Below, one piece after another: positions 23,001 through 35,700 of a stretch of DNA of 64,000 bases; position 1 is the stretch's first letter, and every line of letters begins with the position of its first letter. The notes under the pieces are model-generated. The model worked only from the letters and a program-made list of their open reading frames with translations. It was not told where the DNA came from and made no database searches. The stretch comes from Neospora caninum Liverpool. Taxonomy: Eukaryota > Apicomplexa > Conoidasida > Eucoccidiorida > Sarcocystidae. A program made the translations under genes and the position numbers. The stretch covers positions 2,542,001 through 2,606,000 of the forward strand of contig NC_018398.1 of NCBI RefSeq assembly GCF_000208865.1, written 5' to 3'.

Positions 23001-24825
23001 GTATGACTATCGCATTGAACTACTCAGCATCCAGGGAGCAGTATAAAACTCATTTTAGCAGCCTTCCTGAATGTCGGATGTTACGATGGCTGCTCCTCCC
23101 TAAAGGGCTAGGTGTGAATCCAAAATAAAATCATCGCTTGGAATCTTGCTAGGCAATAGACTAGGGAAAAAGCAGCTTGTCTGTCTCCCGATGGTTCACG
23201 CTCGCTCACGATTCAGGGCACACTGTGTTAGAAAACGATTCAGACGCTGGAAACAGCAAAAAGGAATACCGCAAGCAAGTGTGGCCTCTCTGGAAATGTA
23301 GAAATCGGAGTTGATCAAACTTGCAGCGGCGATGTTCCAAAGGAACGACTTCCCAAAGACAACTAGATTTTGCTCAGGTAAGGAAACACGGAATACAACA
23401 AACTCGGGCCTAAAGTGAAACTGAAATACAGGCTACGGCCGGTCGCCTCGAAAGGCGACTGTGAAGTTCTAACACACGGAGTCAGGTGTCGTATCAAGAG
23501 AAGAGGCTATTCAGCCACATATGCTCACACAGAGGCATATTGCATCGCTAATTTTGTTCACACTTCATACACGACATATATATATATATATATATATATG
23601 TACATAGCCCGACTAAGTATGCAATGTCTCCTGTGCCCTGAGAGACGACGCCCTGCCGGCCTGCTCGATGGTTTGCATGCGCCAGTGAGAACCTTGTCTT
23701 GAGTCCTTCTCTTACGACACAAATCGTGTCCACTTCAGTTCCCCTGTTTTCCGATTCGCCTCGAGGAGTTTCTCTGGTCAAACCGTCCATCGTTGAAAAA
23801 TGGAGACGGTCTTTGTTCGACAGCATCCTCTTTCGCTGCAGGCACACTGCGCATGTCGGAGGCGGATACTTTCCGGTTTCCTCCATGCCAGTGTTTGACC
23901 GTCTCCTTACCTGTGAATTTGCTTCCTGTTACTTCTGTTTACAGTAAAGCATGTAAGATCAGCTCGAAGAACACTTCCACATGCATCTCTAAGGTATGAC
24001 CAGCCGTTTCCCTCGTCTGCGAACAGGTTTTGAACGCATGCGCACTACTGTTCTGGAGTCGCCTTTCTACTCTCGCTGACCTTCAGTGCAATTGCTCTTC
24101 CAAAGCGAGGGACTCCCATACGACTCGTTTTCCGCGACTTCTAGTTCTCTCTGCAGTCTTCCCTTCCGTCTCCAGGACTACTTTCTCCCCATTTCTATGC
24201 CCGTGACACGAACGTGGCTGCCGTCGCCTCGGCCCTGATGCGCCTACACCCGCATAGGGGATGGCCCCAAACACCCTTTCCTTCCGAGGTAGTCAGGGGA
24301 TGGTCTTCTCTTTTTCCAGTCTGTCCGTTCTTCTTCTTGCGCGTGACTCCCAGCCTCCTTTCTGTTTCCTCTCTCGGCGTTCCGTCTGTTTATCTCGAAA
24401 CGCGACTTGAACGCGACTTGAACCCGCTGAGCTCAATTGGTTGCTTTCTCTTCTTCTCTTCCCTCTCTACTTTTTTCTCATGCCTCTCGCTTCCTCTTCT
24501 TTGCGAAGGAAGACAATCTCTTCCCTGTTCCCCGAGACAACGCACTCAAACATGATCCGATCTGCGCTCTCCTGTTGTTGACGCTCTACCTTCCTCTTTT
24601 CCTTGCCCGTCTTCCTGATCCGGTTCGCGTTCTTCCTCCTCTTCTCGGCACTTTTTGCACTCTGCAGGCCTTCGCGCCGCGGGTTCGTTCTTTTCTGCTT
24701 TCTCCATCTCGCCGGGGGTTCGCCTCTTGAACAGGTTCCCCTCCAGAGACTCCGAGAGAGTCGGCTGAAAGCTCCAGCGGAAGTCTCTGGAAAGAAGCAT
24801 CCTGCCGTGTCAGCGAACGAGAACC
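20055..24825. other. Intergenic region, no supported gene; pyrimidine-rich leader at its right end
   Basis: This 4.8-kb stretch separates the divergent AP2 and TAF9-like genes, so it should contain both promoters. The part next to the AP2 start, about 20060-21600, is purine/pyrimidine-skewed like a long leader. About 24300-24820 is strongly pyrimidine-rich on the plus strand, the usual look of a coccidian 5' untranslated region. The frames at 22583-22930 and 22657-23046 lack recognisable content. A (TA)n tract lies at 23576-23599. Confidence 0.55.
23576..23599. repeat. (TA)n microsatellite
   Basis: About 12 uninterrupted TA dinucleotides. This is the first such tract in the window; none is seen in the 23.5 kb to its left. 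Confidence 0.95.
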
Positions 24826-26720
24826 ATGAGGGAAGAGCGCAACGGGGCTGCGATGAGGCCGCGAGGGCGTCTGCACTCCTCAGAAGGAGGAAAGGATGGA
24901 GAAGAAGGCAAAGCAGAGAAAGAGGGGTTTAAAGGGAAAGGAGAGGGAAACGGCGTCGTGGTTCTCCCCTCGATGGCCGAAACCGTCCAACGACTTCTTG
25001 CGGAGGCGGGCATCGAAAAACGCGACGATCGGGTGGTCCATCTTCTCATCGACCTTCTTCAAAGTGAGGCTGTCACGCATCCCCGCTCTTTTCTGTGTTC
25101 TCAGGATTGACTGTCTCTCAGCAAGTGCCGCGCACATTGGGGACGTGTGTCCCGGAGCAGCACTCCATCATTTCTTCCCACTGTTTCCCTTTTTGCTTCG
25201 GAAAATTTTCGTCTTTCTCGGGAGAAGATACCGTTCAGGAGGGCGACACCAGAGACGGTTGCCGCGCCAGCCCCAGGCGTTTCCTTGGATCTCCCTTCTT
25301 TCTCGCCTCTCGGAGATTTTCTCCACAGCTACGACTCCGTGTGTGTCCTTTCCCCATCAGGAGAGACTCTTTCGCTCTTAGCCGACGCAGCAGAGATTGT
25401 GGACTACCGCCACACGGCACGAGTCGGCGCTCTGGCCTCTGTGGAGAAACCCGAGAGCGACGAAAGCATAGCGGGAGCGCTTCCGGCGCAAGGCGACGAA
25501 AAACCGCGACCTGCGCGACGCCCGGCCGGTCCTCCCTCGTCGATGTGCATTGAAGAAGAAGACGCAAATGCAGCGGTGCAAGAATACACGCAGAGATATG
25601 TCGTCCAGCCGAGCGTCGTTTTGGTAGGTCGTGCGGGCTGAGGTTTATCATTCGCTTTCCCTCGCTCCTTCCTGTCTCGCTCCTTCCCCTATCGCTCCTT
25701 TCTCTCTCGCTCCTTCCTCTCCCGCTCCTTCCTCTCTCGCTCCTTCCTCTCCCGCTCCTTCCTCTCTCGCTCATTCCTCTCTCGCCCCTTGTCCCTGTCG
25801 TCTCCGTTCAGTTCTCCGCTGTTGACTGTGTCTTCCTAACCTTTGATTCGACCGGTCATTTTGTACGAGGCGGATACCCACGAGCGCACGAGTGCTTTCC
25901 CCCCTTTTTTGTGCCGCTGTTAAGGCCTCGCCGATCGTGTCGCTCCACAAACCGGAGTGTCTCTTTCTGCGGGCGTACAGCTTTTGCTCTTCTCCGCTGC
26001 GTCTCTGCACACGCTGTTCCTCGCCTTCACTCTCTGTGTTTCGGCCCCTCTCAGTCTGCAGTGCGCATGCAGCTTTGCCCTCGGGTCTTCTTCGGTTGTC
26101 CTGGTCTGTAGGATAGTGCCCGGCTCTGCAGTCTGAGCAACAGTTTGGCGTGTGGACAGTCGACAGCGGCTGAGCTGATTCTCCATCGCGCTACACCGAC
26201 GGGAAGCATGCAGAATACCTCGCCGTTGCTTGGAGAGCCTTTCGTTCTTCGCCCCGTCGACAGTTCGTCCACCAGCGGAGTGCCGACCTCTTCAGGTCTG
26301 TCTGGGTCGTCGTTTGTCGGAGGCTCTTCGCGCGGCTCTACTAGTCGCACTGCCTCGTCTCTAGGAACGCATGCAATCCTCACCACGGCGACAAACAAGC
26401 ATATCCTGGGAACCACGCCGCAGGGCTTGGCGCCTTACCTCCCTGAAGACGTTAACATCAACACGCTCATGCCGTCTTGGTCCCTCCGCTCGACCGCTGC
26501 CAGTCTCGGCAAACTGCATGCAGAGGGCGGAGCGCGGGAGCGAGCGACCGCCTCGGTGGCGCAGGCAGAGAACCGGAACAGGCACCGAGAGGAAGGCGCC
26601 GAGACGGCAGGAGAGGAAACCGTAACAGACGAGCGCCACGTAGACGGCGGGGCGTGGCCCTCAGGACAAGCTGGAGACGTCGCAGCCGATATATTCTTTC
26701 AAAAGGAACACCTCTTTTAA
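24826..26720 (+). CDS. TAF9-like histone-fold protein (TFIID/SAGA type), 369 aa, 3 exons
   Basis: The exons are 24826-25063, 25361-25623 and 26112-26720, with phases 1 and 0 matching and 370 codons in total. The join restores VQRLLAEAGIEKRDDRVVHL followed by LLIDLLQRETLSLLADAAEI. This has the helix 1, loop, long helix 2 pattern of a histone fold and resembles TAF9, with its conserved D/E-x-RV before helix 2. After about 50 inserted polar residues comes IEEEDANAAVQEYTQRYVVQ, which fits the TAF9 helix 3 and the start of its conserved tail. The remaining 200 residues are serine-, glycine- and glutamate-rich, with a short motif APYLPEDVNINTLMPSW. TAF9 pairs with TAF6 in TFIID. The start may instead be the internal ATG at 24973 (residue 50). 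The family call rests on pattern, not alignment. Confidence 0.65.
25661..25790. repeat. Intronic 15-base minisatellite
   Basis: Eight to nine copies of a pyrimidine-only unit close to CTCGCTCCTTCCTCT lie just inside the second intron of the TAF9-like gene. Variation between copies is almost all C/T exchange, so the strand stays purely pyrimidine apart from one G per unit. Confidence 0.85.
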
Positions 26721-26764
26721 ACATCTCGCCGTGCTAATTGAAACATCTGTCAATGGAGAATCAA

Positions 26765-26910
26765 GCATATATGCATATATGTATATATATATATATATAT
26801 GCTTTCCTGCACATCTAATTGTGGGAACCCCCTTTATTCATGTATATATACATATATATAAATATATATGTATATATACATACCCATAAACTATATGCAT
26901 ATAGACGTAC
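26765..26910. repeat. AT-rich simple-repeat cluster
   Basis: A (TA)n tract at 26782-26800 is followed by interrupted TATATG/CATATA words at about 26839-26910. Several short inverted matches between them could fold as weak hairpins. Confidence 0.85.
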
Positions 26911-27721
26911 ATATGTCTTTGCAAGTGCGGAGCTGCGTACCTATATGGATGTATTGATAGGTGCATGCGCACGTGTCGACTCCTAGGATTTATGATGTAC
27001 AGGAATATGTTTACCAGCTCGGACACGTCTTCACGCGAAAAGACAGCGGCACGAGAGATGCGGACTGCCGCCTTTTGTCACTGGAGCTGCGAGCTTGGCT
27101 AATCCAGCCTGTTGCTCAGTTTGGTTTTTCTCTGACGAGGCCGCCTCTCTTTCTGTTACCGCTGCTCCGGCCTTCCTGAGACGGTTCTGCTACGCTTAGC
27201 GAACTACGCGCGACAGCGAGGTCTAAATGCTTTGTGTGACTGACAGTTGGAAACAAAGTTATACGCGTCCGCAAGGAATAGTCCGAGCGTTTTTGTTCGT
27301 ACACCCGGCGTCAGGAACTCTTCCGGGGCGGGGCGCCTCTCTGCGGCTGAACGTTCCGCTGACAGTTGGACGGTCGCGCGCTCGATACCGATCCGGCAAT
27401 AAACCGTGAATCCGCATGTGCTTTTTCACTTGCTGCGTGCTCAAAATAACGCGTAAACGCATGCGTAAGGGACAGGAAGACAGACAGCACGTCACGGATG
27501 GAGAAATAGCCTGGAAGTCCACAGAGCTGCATCTGCAGCCGGTACGCTTTTTTGACATCGACGAGCCGATGGGGTGAGAATGCCCCCCCCGTGTGCGGCA
27601 CCGCAAGTTGCGATACATCCTGGCTCGGTTTCCCCTCGAGTATGTCAGCAAAAGAAGTACAGGTTGCATGAGTTGCCGAGAACAACCGGTGCAATCCGAG
27701 CAGAATTTCCTTGAAAGTGCG

Positions 27722-27792
27722 TGCGTCAGCCGGGACTCGAACCCGGGTCGCAACCTTGGGAGGGTTGCATCCTACCCCTGGACTACTGACGC
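27722..27792 (-). tRNA. tRNA-Gly, anticodon CCC
   Basis: Read on the minus strand, 71 bases fold as a full cloverleaf. The acceptor stem pairs GCGTCAG with CTGACGC, seven of seven, and A is the discriminator base. The D arm contains AGGGGTAGG. The anticodon loop is CTCCCAA on a stem of GCAACC with GGTTGC, placing the anticodon CCC at 27758-27760. The T arm is CCGGG TTCGAGT CCCGG. There is no intron and no encoded CCA. It stands alone between two protein genes. Confidence 0.95.
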
Positions 27793-30407
27793 TGCCACCT
27801 ATCCCTTTTCTTCAATCTACTCTTTCGCATCGCTCTATCGGTGCTTCTGATTTTCAGGCCCAGCGTGAAGTGTGCGGGTGCTTCGCTGCTCTGTAGCGGT
27901 AGAAGGCTCTGCGTATCTCCAAGTTCCAGTTGACACGAGTTCACACACTAGAGCAGATACCCCCGCTGCTTGCGGGAAAGTCCACGGTGAAGAAAAAGAC
28001 TCTGCACAAGTTGTTTGCGAACTGGACTGGCTTCCGCTCAAGTCGGTTGCATCCGTTCAAGCACAGAAAACGCAATGTAGACTGCTGGTCTCTCTATGTG
28101 TGCAGTTTTGCTGTTTACGGCATGCCTGCAGATCCTGACAGCCAAACATCGAGTGGAATGGCCACGGCCATGATTGTTTTTCCTCGTTCTGCGTCGAGGT
28201 TTCTCGACTCTCTAGATTTATGTATTGGACGCAGACGGTCCTTCAAAGGCAAGACCACCGTTGCGGTTTGAACCACTCTATTTCTCCCAGTCGATGGACG
28301 CGGACGAGGAGGAAATGACGTCAACAGGAAAGCTGTGGACCTCCTGGTAGACGCCTCTTTCTCCATGCGTGTAAAGACAAACGCGTTTGTTTCGAGAGAA
28401 ACGCGGTGGAGGGACAGCAAACGGAAAAGTGTGGAGCGGCTAGTCGGGATTCAACTTGGAAGCTGGAAAAAAGAGGTAAAGCGACTTTCCGTCCGTTTTT
28501 GGCGTCGAGTCCTATGCTCAGCACGCCTTCCTGGACCCATCCCAACGTGCTCCTGTACATCCGTAGTGGTTTAAAAGATTCCTCCAGCTGCCAAACTCTT
28601 TTTACAGAGGCCGAGCAACTGGCTGTGCCCACAAATATACGTGGAGATGTGTATTTGGATGCATGCTTGTGGAAAAGAACCCACATGATTTTGCACATAC
28701 GTGCATGTGCACCTTTGCAACACGGGTGCACGGGCACGTGCTTACCTCAAGCTACACGTATTATATATTTTAAACCAAGTGTTCTTTTGTGTTTTTGCGT
28801 GGGTACGTGTCTCCTTTTCTGTTCTTCGCTGAGAGACGAAAGCTGTTTTGGTTTGAATGGGGGAGATCTTCCCTAATTATTTTTAGAGCCGTTCTCTGCT
28901 GCGCGGCTTCGCGCACACGGGTTTGAGATGCGGCTGGTCACCGCCGCAAATCGACAAGACGTCGTATGTGTTTTGCCGAATCCCTGCGCCGCCAAACACA
29001 GAATTGCATATGTGTTTTCCACTTTGCGTTTCCCTTCGCATGTCATGTGTTGCCTGGTCCTCTGAGATCCCCACTTTTCCCCTCTTTGTAGTGAAAAACG
29101 CACCCATGCCGACAAGGCAACGAGACAAGCGCGCCGCTATCCCACTCGACGCGGCGTCTAAAGTCGGCGTTCACCCAAAAACAGACCAAAAAGAAAAGAG
29201 AGTACGGTGTCAGTGTGTATCGGGGTATATGCACTTTGCCTACATTGCGACACTCTGAACGTTTTTGTGTCTAACCTTCGGTTCATGCAGATTCCGTGCA
29301 TTTTAACTCGCCTTTCTGCCGGCGGTCTCGCTCTCACGTGAAGCGCACAGGTCGCCGGAGGTGAGCCGTCATATCTGCCCGCCCATCTCACTCCTTCCCG
29401 TCGCGAAAAACTCCCCAACTTCTGGAGCGGCAATGTCACTTTGCTGTCTGCTCGCGCCTGGGGAGGAGACAAACCGGAACATCCTCCTCGCGCGTCTTCA
29501 CACCTTTCGACGCCAGCGCTACCGTGCCTTCTCTGCGTAAACGCACTCCTCAGCTGCTTTTTTTATATTCCAAGGCAGCAACAGATCCACGTACATAGAG
29601 ACCTACAGACGCCAATATACATGCATACCGAAATCAGTATACAAATATCTCTATATATTTGCGTGTAGGGATATATCCACATACACTTGCACTGTGTATG
29701 TGTACGTGTAGATATTTGAATTCCTGCGGCGTTCGTGGTTGGTTTGGGCGGCATTTGAATGGGAGGAGCCGTCGCCCTGCCACGTTTTGCTCCTCCTCCC
29801 ATCGACACCTTTCCCAGTTCCCCTTGAGTTGTTTGTTCTTCCCACTCGTCAGTTGTTATGCCTTGTGTACCTTTCTCTCGTCACCTTCAGTCTGTTTCTC
29901 CCCTTTCACCGCCAACCTCCCTCGTTTCCCTGTCCATTCTTTTTCCCGTTTTCTCCTCGCCTCGCGCCTCATCCTGCACTCTGCTCTCTCAGGGATCCTC
30001 TCTGTCTCGCTCTTCCCCGCGTTCGTCTTCTCTCTGTCTCTTCACGTCCCCGTGTGTTGCTACCTCGCGCTTTCCTCTTCTCTCGGGACTGTGTCGCTAA
30101 GGGAGTTTCCCTGGATCCTGGTCTCAGCAAATGGGAGGCGTTTCTCCCTCGATCACCCTTTCTGCGTTGCCAGCTGCGTCGTTCGCGAGAAGTTCAGGAA
30201 ACCCGGCAACTCGAAGCGTGCGCAGGTTCTGTGGGGAGTTTCTCTCCTTCGAAGAGCCCTCGTGTCCTGGCACATCCGCAGCAGAGAGCAAAGTAGCCGG
30301 CCGCTTTTTGCCCCCGAAGGTCCGCTCGCCTTCTTCGCGTGTCTCGGCATTAAAAGCGCCGCCCTCGGAGAACTGTCTCCGGAACCGGCCTTCTCATTCG
30401 ATTGCCG

Positions 30408-32740
30408 AGAATGCACACAACCCCCACACACGCACCCTGTCTTCTGTTCTCCAGAGACCCGCGCGTGAGTCCTCCCGACGGCCCCGCGGCACTTGCATCC
30501 GAAGATAAGCCGAGCCAGGCAGCTGCGCAAACCAAAGCCTGCTTTGTATCGACGGCCGACGAGACACGCATCTGCGAGGACAGCGAAAAGATGAGCGTGG
30601 GAAATCTCCGGGCGTCGGCGAAACTCCATGGCATGACCGACGCCGCGCCGAGGTGCTGTGGCGACTCCGGCGACTTCTCCCCCGATGGTGGCGACAGCGA
30701 ACAGTTCTCTTCGCCTCGCCCTCCTTTCTCGCCCCTCTCACGGCTGCCTGTCTCCGCTCCTGTCGGGACCAGTCACGACCCTGCGACCGCAGCAGAAAGC
30801 TCCCCAGGAGGCGGAGCGGCTGAGGAAGAAACGAGGGCGGAAAAAGAAAAGAGAAGCGAAGGAGTCGCCGGCTTTGACCCCACAGGAGGGCGGCATCTCG
30901 CAGGAGAGAGCGAGGGGCCGTCTGTAGGGTCCGGTGAAGGCGAGAGCGGCGCAGCGAGCGAGTCGGAGGTCAAGAGTGGGGAGGCGGGATTGCGCGCGTT
31001 CCCCGCGAGCTCGTCTCGGGAGAGGCACTGGCCACAGAAGGAAAAGCGAGAAGACGCACTTGCAGATGGGGCTTCATCTGGGTGCGGCTCTCGCGAAATG
31101 CCCAACACCGCTTCTCAGTCGCAAGGCCTGTCTGGGTTCTTCGCCGCCCTGCTGGGGGGCAAGGAGGCGGACGGGGCTGCCGGGCCGCCGCCGCGACCGT
31201 GTGGAGCCCCAGGGTCGCCGTGTTTTTCGCCACCAGGAGAGGGTGAGGTGGAGACAGCCATCCACGACACAGCCGTCGCCAGGGCGGGGACGAACGCGTC
31301 GTCTTCTGCTTTCCCGCCTCCGCGGGGGTGTATGGGCCAAGATGGGGAGGCGCGAGACGAAGAGGTCGAGGGAGAGAGCGCCGCGAAGAACGGCGGAAGG
31401 GACAGGGGCGAGCAGAGTGCAGCGGAATCCAGGTCCACGAGGGCGTCTGAGGACAGTTTGGAGGCTAGAGACACCCGAGAGTTGGAAGAGGCGGAGACGG
31501 CGCAACTCCTCCGAGAACACGGAGGGAAAATGGGAGCGGTCGTTCTGGGAGACAGCGACGAGGAACTCTGTCTCTTTCGACTCTGGGGTCCGCATGTGGC
31601 GCAGTGCTGGGTGAGCGAGAGGAGAAATCAGACGGGAAAGAAATGTGTTTCAGGGACTCTGGGGTCCAGAGTGTTCACAGTCTCTCCTTCCCGGAATTTC
31701 GATGAACAGGCGATGGAGGGGATGCCTGCCGTCGATTTCTTTACCAAAACGCACAGCAGCGACCTTGCTTTCTCGGTTCCCCTCACCCTTCATCTATCGC
31801 GTCGTGTGTCGTTTCGTTGCTCCCTCGTTCTCCCTCCTCGTTTATCCTCGTGTCTCCATCGTCTTTCTGCCTCCTTTTTCTCCTTCCTGGCCCTCCTTTG
31901 TTGTCGTTCCTCTTCTCTCCCCCGCCTGCCTCCTGTCGTCTTCCTTTTCCTTCGCTGTCGCTCTTTCCCGAGGGTTCGATTCGTCTCTCGCCGCGTCTCC
32001 ACCTCCGTGTCTCCACCTCCGTGTCTCCACCTCCGTGTCTCCACCTCCGCGTCTCCACCTCCGTGTCTCCTTTCTTGTCGCAGGTGCAGCTGAATCTTCC
32101 GAAGAAAGGAGACAGTCCCCGTCGCTTCGAAATGCAGAACGAGGGCAAGGCCTTCTGGGGCACTGTCCTCCGCGGCGTGCCTTTGGGGACGCCTTATGAG
32201 TTCGTCATCCACTCCAATTGGAATGACTGCTTCGCCCAGGAAGGCCACGAACTTCACAGGAGTAAGCCACGCATCCACGACCAAACACATGCTCCCTTCT
32301 AACTTATGTATATCTACACCTACCTATATGCATCTACACCTATCTGTATCGACTTGTATTCATCTATACACATCTGTATCTATCTCTACCTACCCATACA
32401 TATCTACACATATCACTCTATCTATATTTATACCTATGTATATCTATGCGTATCCTCACATATCTCCATATATATATATATATATATATACGTATCAATT
32501 TCTACCTACACCTATGTATATATAGCTATCTGTGTAAATCTATATCTATCTATTACTGACTATATCTATCTGTATTTAGAACTCTCTATCTGGGAGATCG
32601 CGTTCTCAGGGCCTGACGCAGTTGCACATCTACCGCACCATTGGGTTCGGCGCTCGTTTCCCTCACAGTCTTTGCTCTGAATTCGGTAGGGGCCTAGGGT
32701 GTATTTACAGCTGGGCACACACGCGTACCATGACCATACG

Positions 32741-32780
<40 letters not shown>

Positions 32781-35700
32781 CCTATAAGTGTAACAGCATA
32801 GGTCTGCATCTGCAGTTCTTTCTTTTTTCGGAGCTTTAAGAGAGGCCGAGGCGGCGTGAAAACACCGCACCAGTGTGAGGGCGAATAGTGTAAAGGGAAG
32901 CAGACGGCATGGGCTGACGGCCAGCGGATGGACCCTGAAGGCCAGCTGCGGTGTCGCCGGAGGTACCGTAGAATTTCGAGTCCAAGTGAAAGGCGGCTTT
33001 CTCCATCTGTTCCAGTGAGGAACGTCCCAGAGAGAATCTCTGCTACACAGTTTCATCGCTACTGTGGTGAAACTGTACATTTGTACTTCCAGTAGCACTG
33101 TCCATGTTCTTCCAAATGGCGGTTCAAAAGGCGCGCCAACAACGCCTTTTTCCCAGCTCTCTCGACAGAGGGTTGCAGATGGGTCATTTTTCCTCGAGTT
33201 TTCCGCGGGTCTGTGTGCTCTTTCCACAGGGGATCCTTACGCTCGCCAAACGGACTTTTTCAGCAACACATGCTACGTAACAGACGCCTCGCGATTTCCC
33301 TGGACGCACCTCCAAACCTACAACGCCCCTACATGGAACAAACTCATCATCTACGAGCTACACCCAGGAACCTTTAGTCCTGCAGTCGCAGGCCGCACGT
33401 AGGAACAAAGTATTTACATATACCTCTGCATATGCCTGCATTGACGTGGATAGATGTATGAAGATTCGCGCGTATTACGGACATTTTGTCTCGATACAGT
33501 TGTAGGAGATGCCGGGTTCCACATGCATACCTATATATATATATATACCTATATATATATATATACCTATATATATATATATATATATACACCTATATAT
33601 ATATATATATACCATGCATATGCGTATGTCTCTTGCCCCGATAATATAATCCTTTCATTTGAATTTTAGGGGGTTCGCCTCTGTGTTTCTTCCAGGGTAT
33701 TTGAGACCTTGATGGACAAATTGGATTATATTCAGTCGCTGGTAGGTGTTGTTAACGGGGAGAGGATATGCAGAGACACCAGCAACGACCGGAGAATTCG
33801 GGTGTGGCGCTCTTCTCTGCTGATCTGAAGCCGGTTTGCCCAGCCTCTTGATTTTTCTTTTTCTGTTCACTTGCATGCGATGGCGTTTTCAGTTCTTCGC
33901 TTTTTTTTTTCGTTGCAATGACCGGTGTACTCCAAAACATGACAGACATGCGTTCCTTCGAGACCCAAGTCCCTGTTCGAGACTCCAAAAGACTTACTCA
34001 CCTTCCTCCCGTCGCTGCCAATACCCCGCGCAGCTTCCGTGTAGCCCCCGTTTCGCATGTCTTGGTTGTCTTTACTCTTTCTCCTGGGAATCTTGTGAAC
34101 GAACAGAACTTCAACGCCATCGAGTTCATGCCTGTCCAAGAATTCGGCGGGGAGTGGGGCTACAATCCTCGGCTGCTTCTGTCGATTCACGGCAAGTACG
34201 GAACTCCCGACCAGCTGCGAAGACTCGTCGACAAATGCCATGAAAAGGGTGTTGCGGTACGTGCACCCCACACCGAAGAGACAGCGAGACAGCAAGAGAA
34301 AGGGAAGAACGAGAATGGAGAGACAGAGGCGCAGAATGCGACGGAATGTGCGTGAAGGGCGCAGACGCCAAGTTGCCTGTGTGTTTTCGGGCGCGACTCT
34401 GCAAACACTTTGCGGGAGTTCTGAGGTTTTTTTGAATCTCTGAATTGGGCTGCACAATCGCTCATCCGCAACGGAACTCCTTTATTCTCTCTCGTTCTCT
34501 CCTTGTTCTTGTTTTCTCCTGTTTCCTGTTCTCTTTCCTTTTTCTGTCTCCTATCTCTTCTCGCTCTCTGTGTCTCTGTTCCCTTTCGCGCCTTGTCTCC
34601 TGTTTTTCACGTACCGCTGCATGCCTCGTTTTCTGTCTTTCATTCTCAGGTGATTTTCGATCTCGTGCTGAACCACGGAAGCTCAAAGTTGAACTCGCTG
34701 TGGAACTGGGACGGGTACGTAGTCTCTGACGGCGTCGCGCGACGGCTCGGAGGCACCAATTTGTCAGGCAAAATGCGGAGAAACTCGCCGGCCGCGTCTC
34801 CCTCGCAGGCGAAACGGCGAGTTGAGCTCGTTAGCCTTCAACGTCCTCCGCCACCGTGGAGTTCTCGAAACAAGCTCGACTGCGAGTCCAAAAGGCCAAA
34901 ACAGGAACGAAGTCTTTTCTCTCTGGGACCGCGAGGCGTGCCCCGAAGGAGAGCGACGACACAGAGGATCGAAAGTTTGCAGCGTGTACACGAATTAAAT
35001 CCTTTTCTTTTAAAATAAAACCAGGTCCACCCCCCTTTTCGTTTGCGGTGGTCCGCGCGCCCTTCCCAGAGACAGGCATGACAGGAGCAGAGGCTGGGTC
35101 AAGAAGCAGAGTGGAAGCTGTGCGATCCTCTGCTCGATTTTTTCAGATACGGCAAGGATTCGTCGGGCGGGATCTACTTCGAAGGCGGAGGCGACAGCGG
35201 CTGGGGCCGCAAGTTCAGTTTCCACAAACGCGAAGTTCGCGACATGATCATCGCGGCTGCCTTCTGTTTCGTCGAAGAATTTGGGTACGCCCGTGAAATT
35301 CGCAGAGACGCGCAGGGACAGCGCAAAGGACCCAAGAAGAAAGGAAGGAAAAGCGAGAAAGGGGCGAGCTGTTTCAGAGGGTGGAGAGGAGAACGAACTC
35401 AAAGTGAAGCAGAGGCGCATTCTGGAGACGAATGTGAGGGAGAGAGAGCGTTGTTGAAAAGGGAGATGCGAATCGTTTCCGGGGAAGACAAAATATTCTT
35501 CCGGTTCCAGTCATGTCCAGTGCGTCGGACCCAAGACCTGTGCCGCCTAGGTGGCCAACGGACGGTGTCGAGGCATTCATGGAACTGAACGTTCGGAGCT
35601 TTGATAGGTCCAGAACGTTTTCACAGAGTTTATACGCCACTTGGAAACCGTTTCTCACCCAGTACGCGAGGAAAGCCATTCTCTCTGCTTCCCTCCAAGG

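Larger units (their letters stand above)
26721..30407. other. Intergenic region with AT-rich repeats, a tRNA gene and a long leader
   Basis: After the TAF9-like stop codon comes an AT-rich repeat block (about 26765-26910). A tRNA-Gly gene is at 27722-27792. The rest contains no frame I can support; 27930-28271 and 28406-28876 were considered and left out. About 29780-30120 is strongly pyrimidine-rich and is probably the 5' untranslated region of the GH13 gene. Confidence 0.55.

Noticed and set aside
27930..28876. Plus-strand frames after the tRNA gene
   Set aside because: They are basic, low in hydrophobic clusters and not linked by good splice sites; treated as non-coding.
32296..32700. Frames rich in YIYIYI and similar, also at 33454, 36082, 37985, 38699 and 51101
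   Set aside because: They are translations of (TA)n and TATC repeats in introns and spacers.
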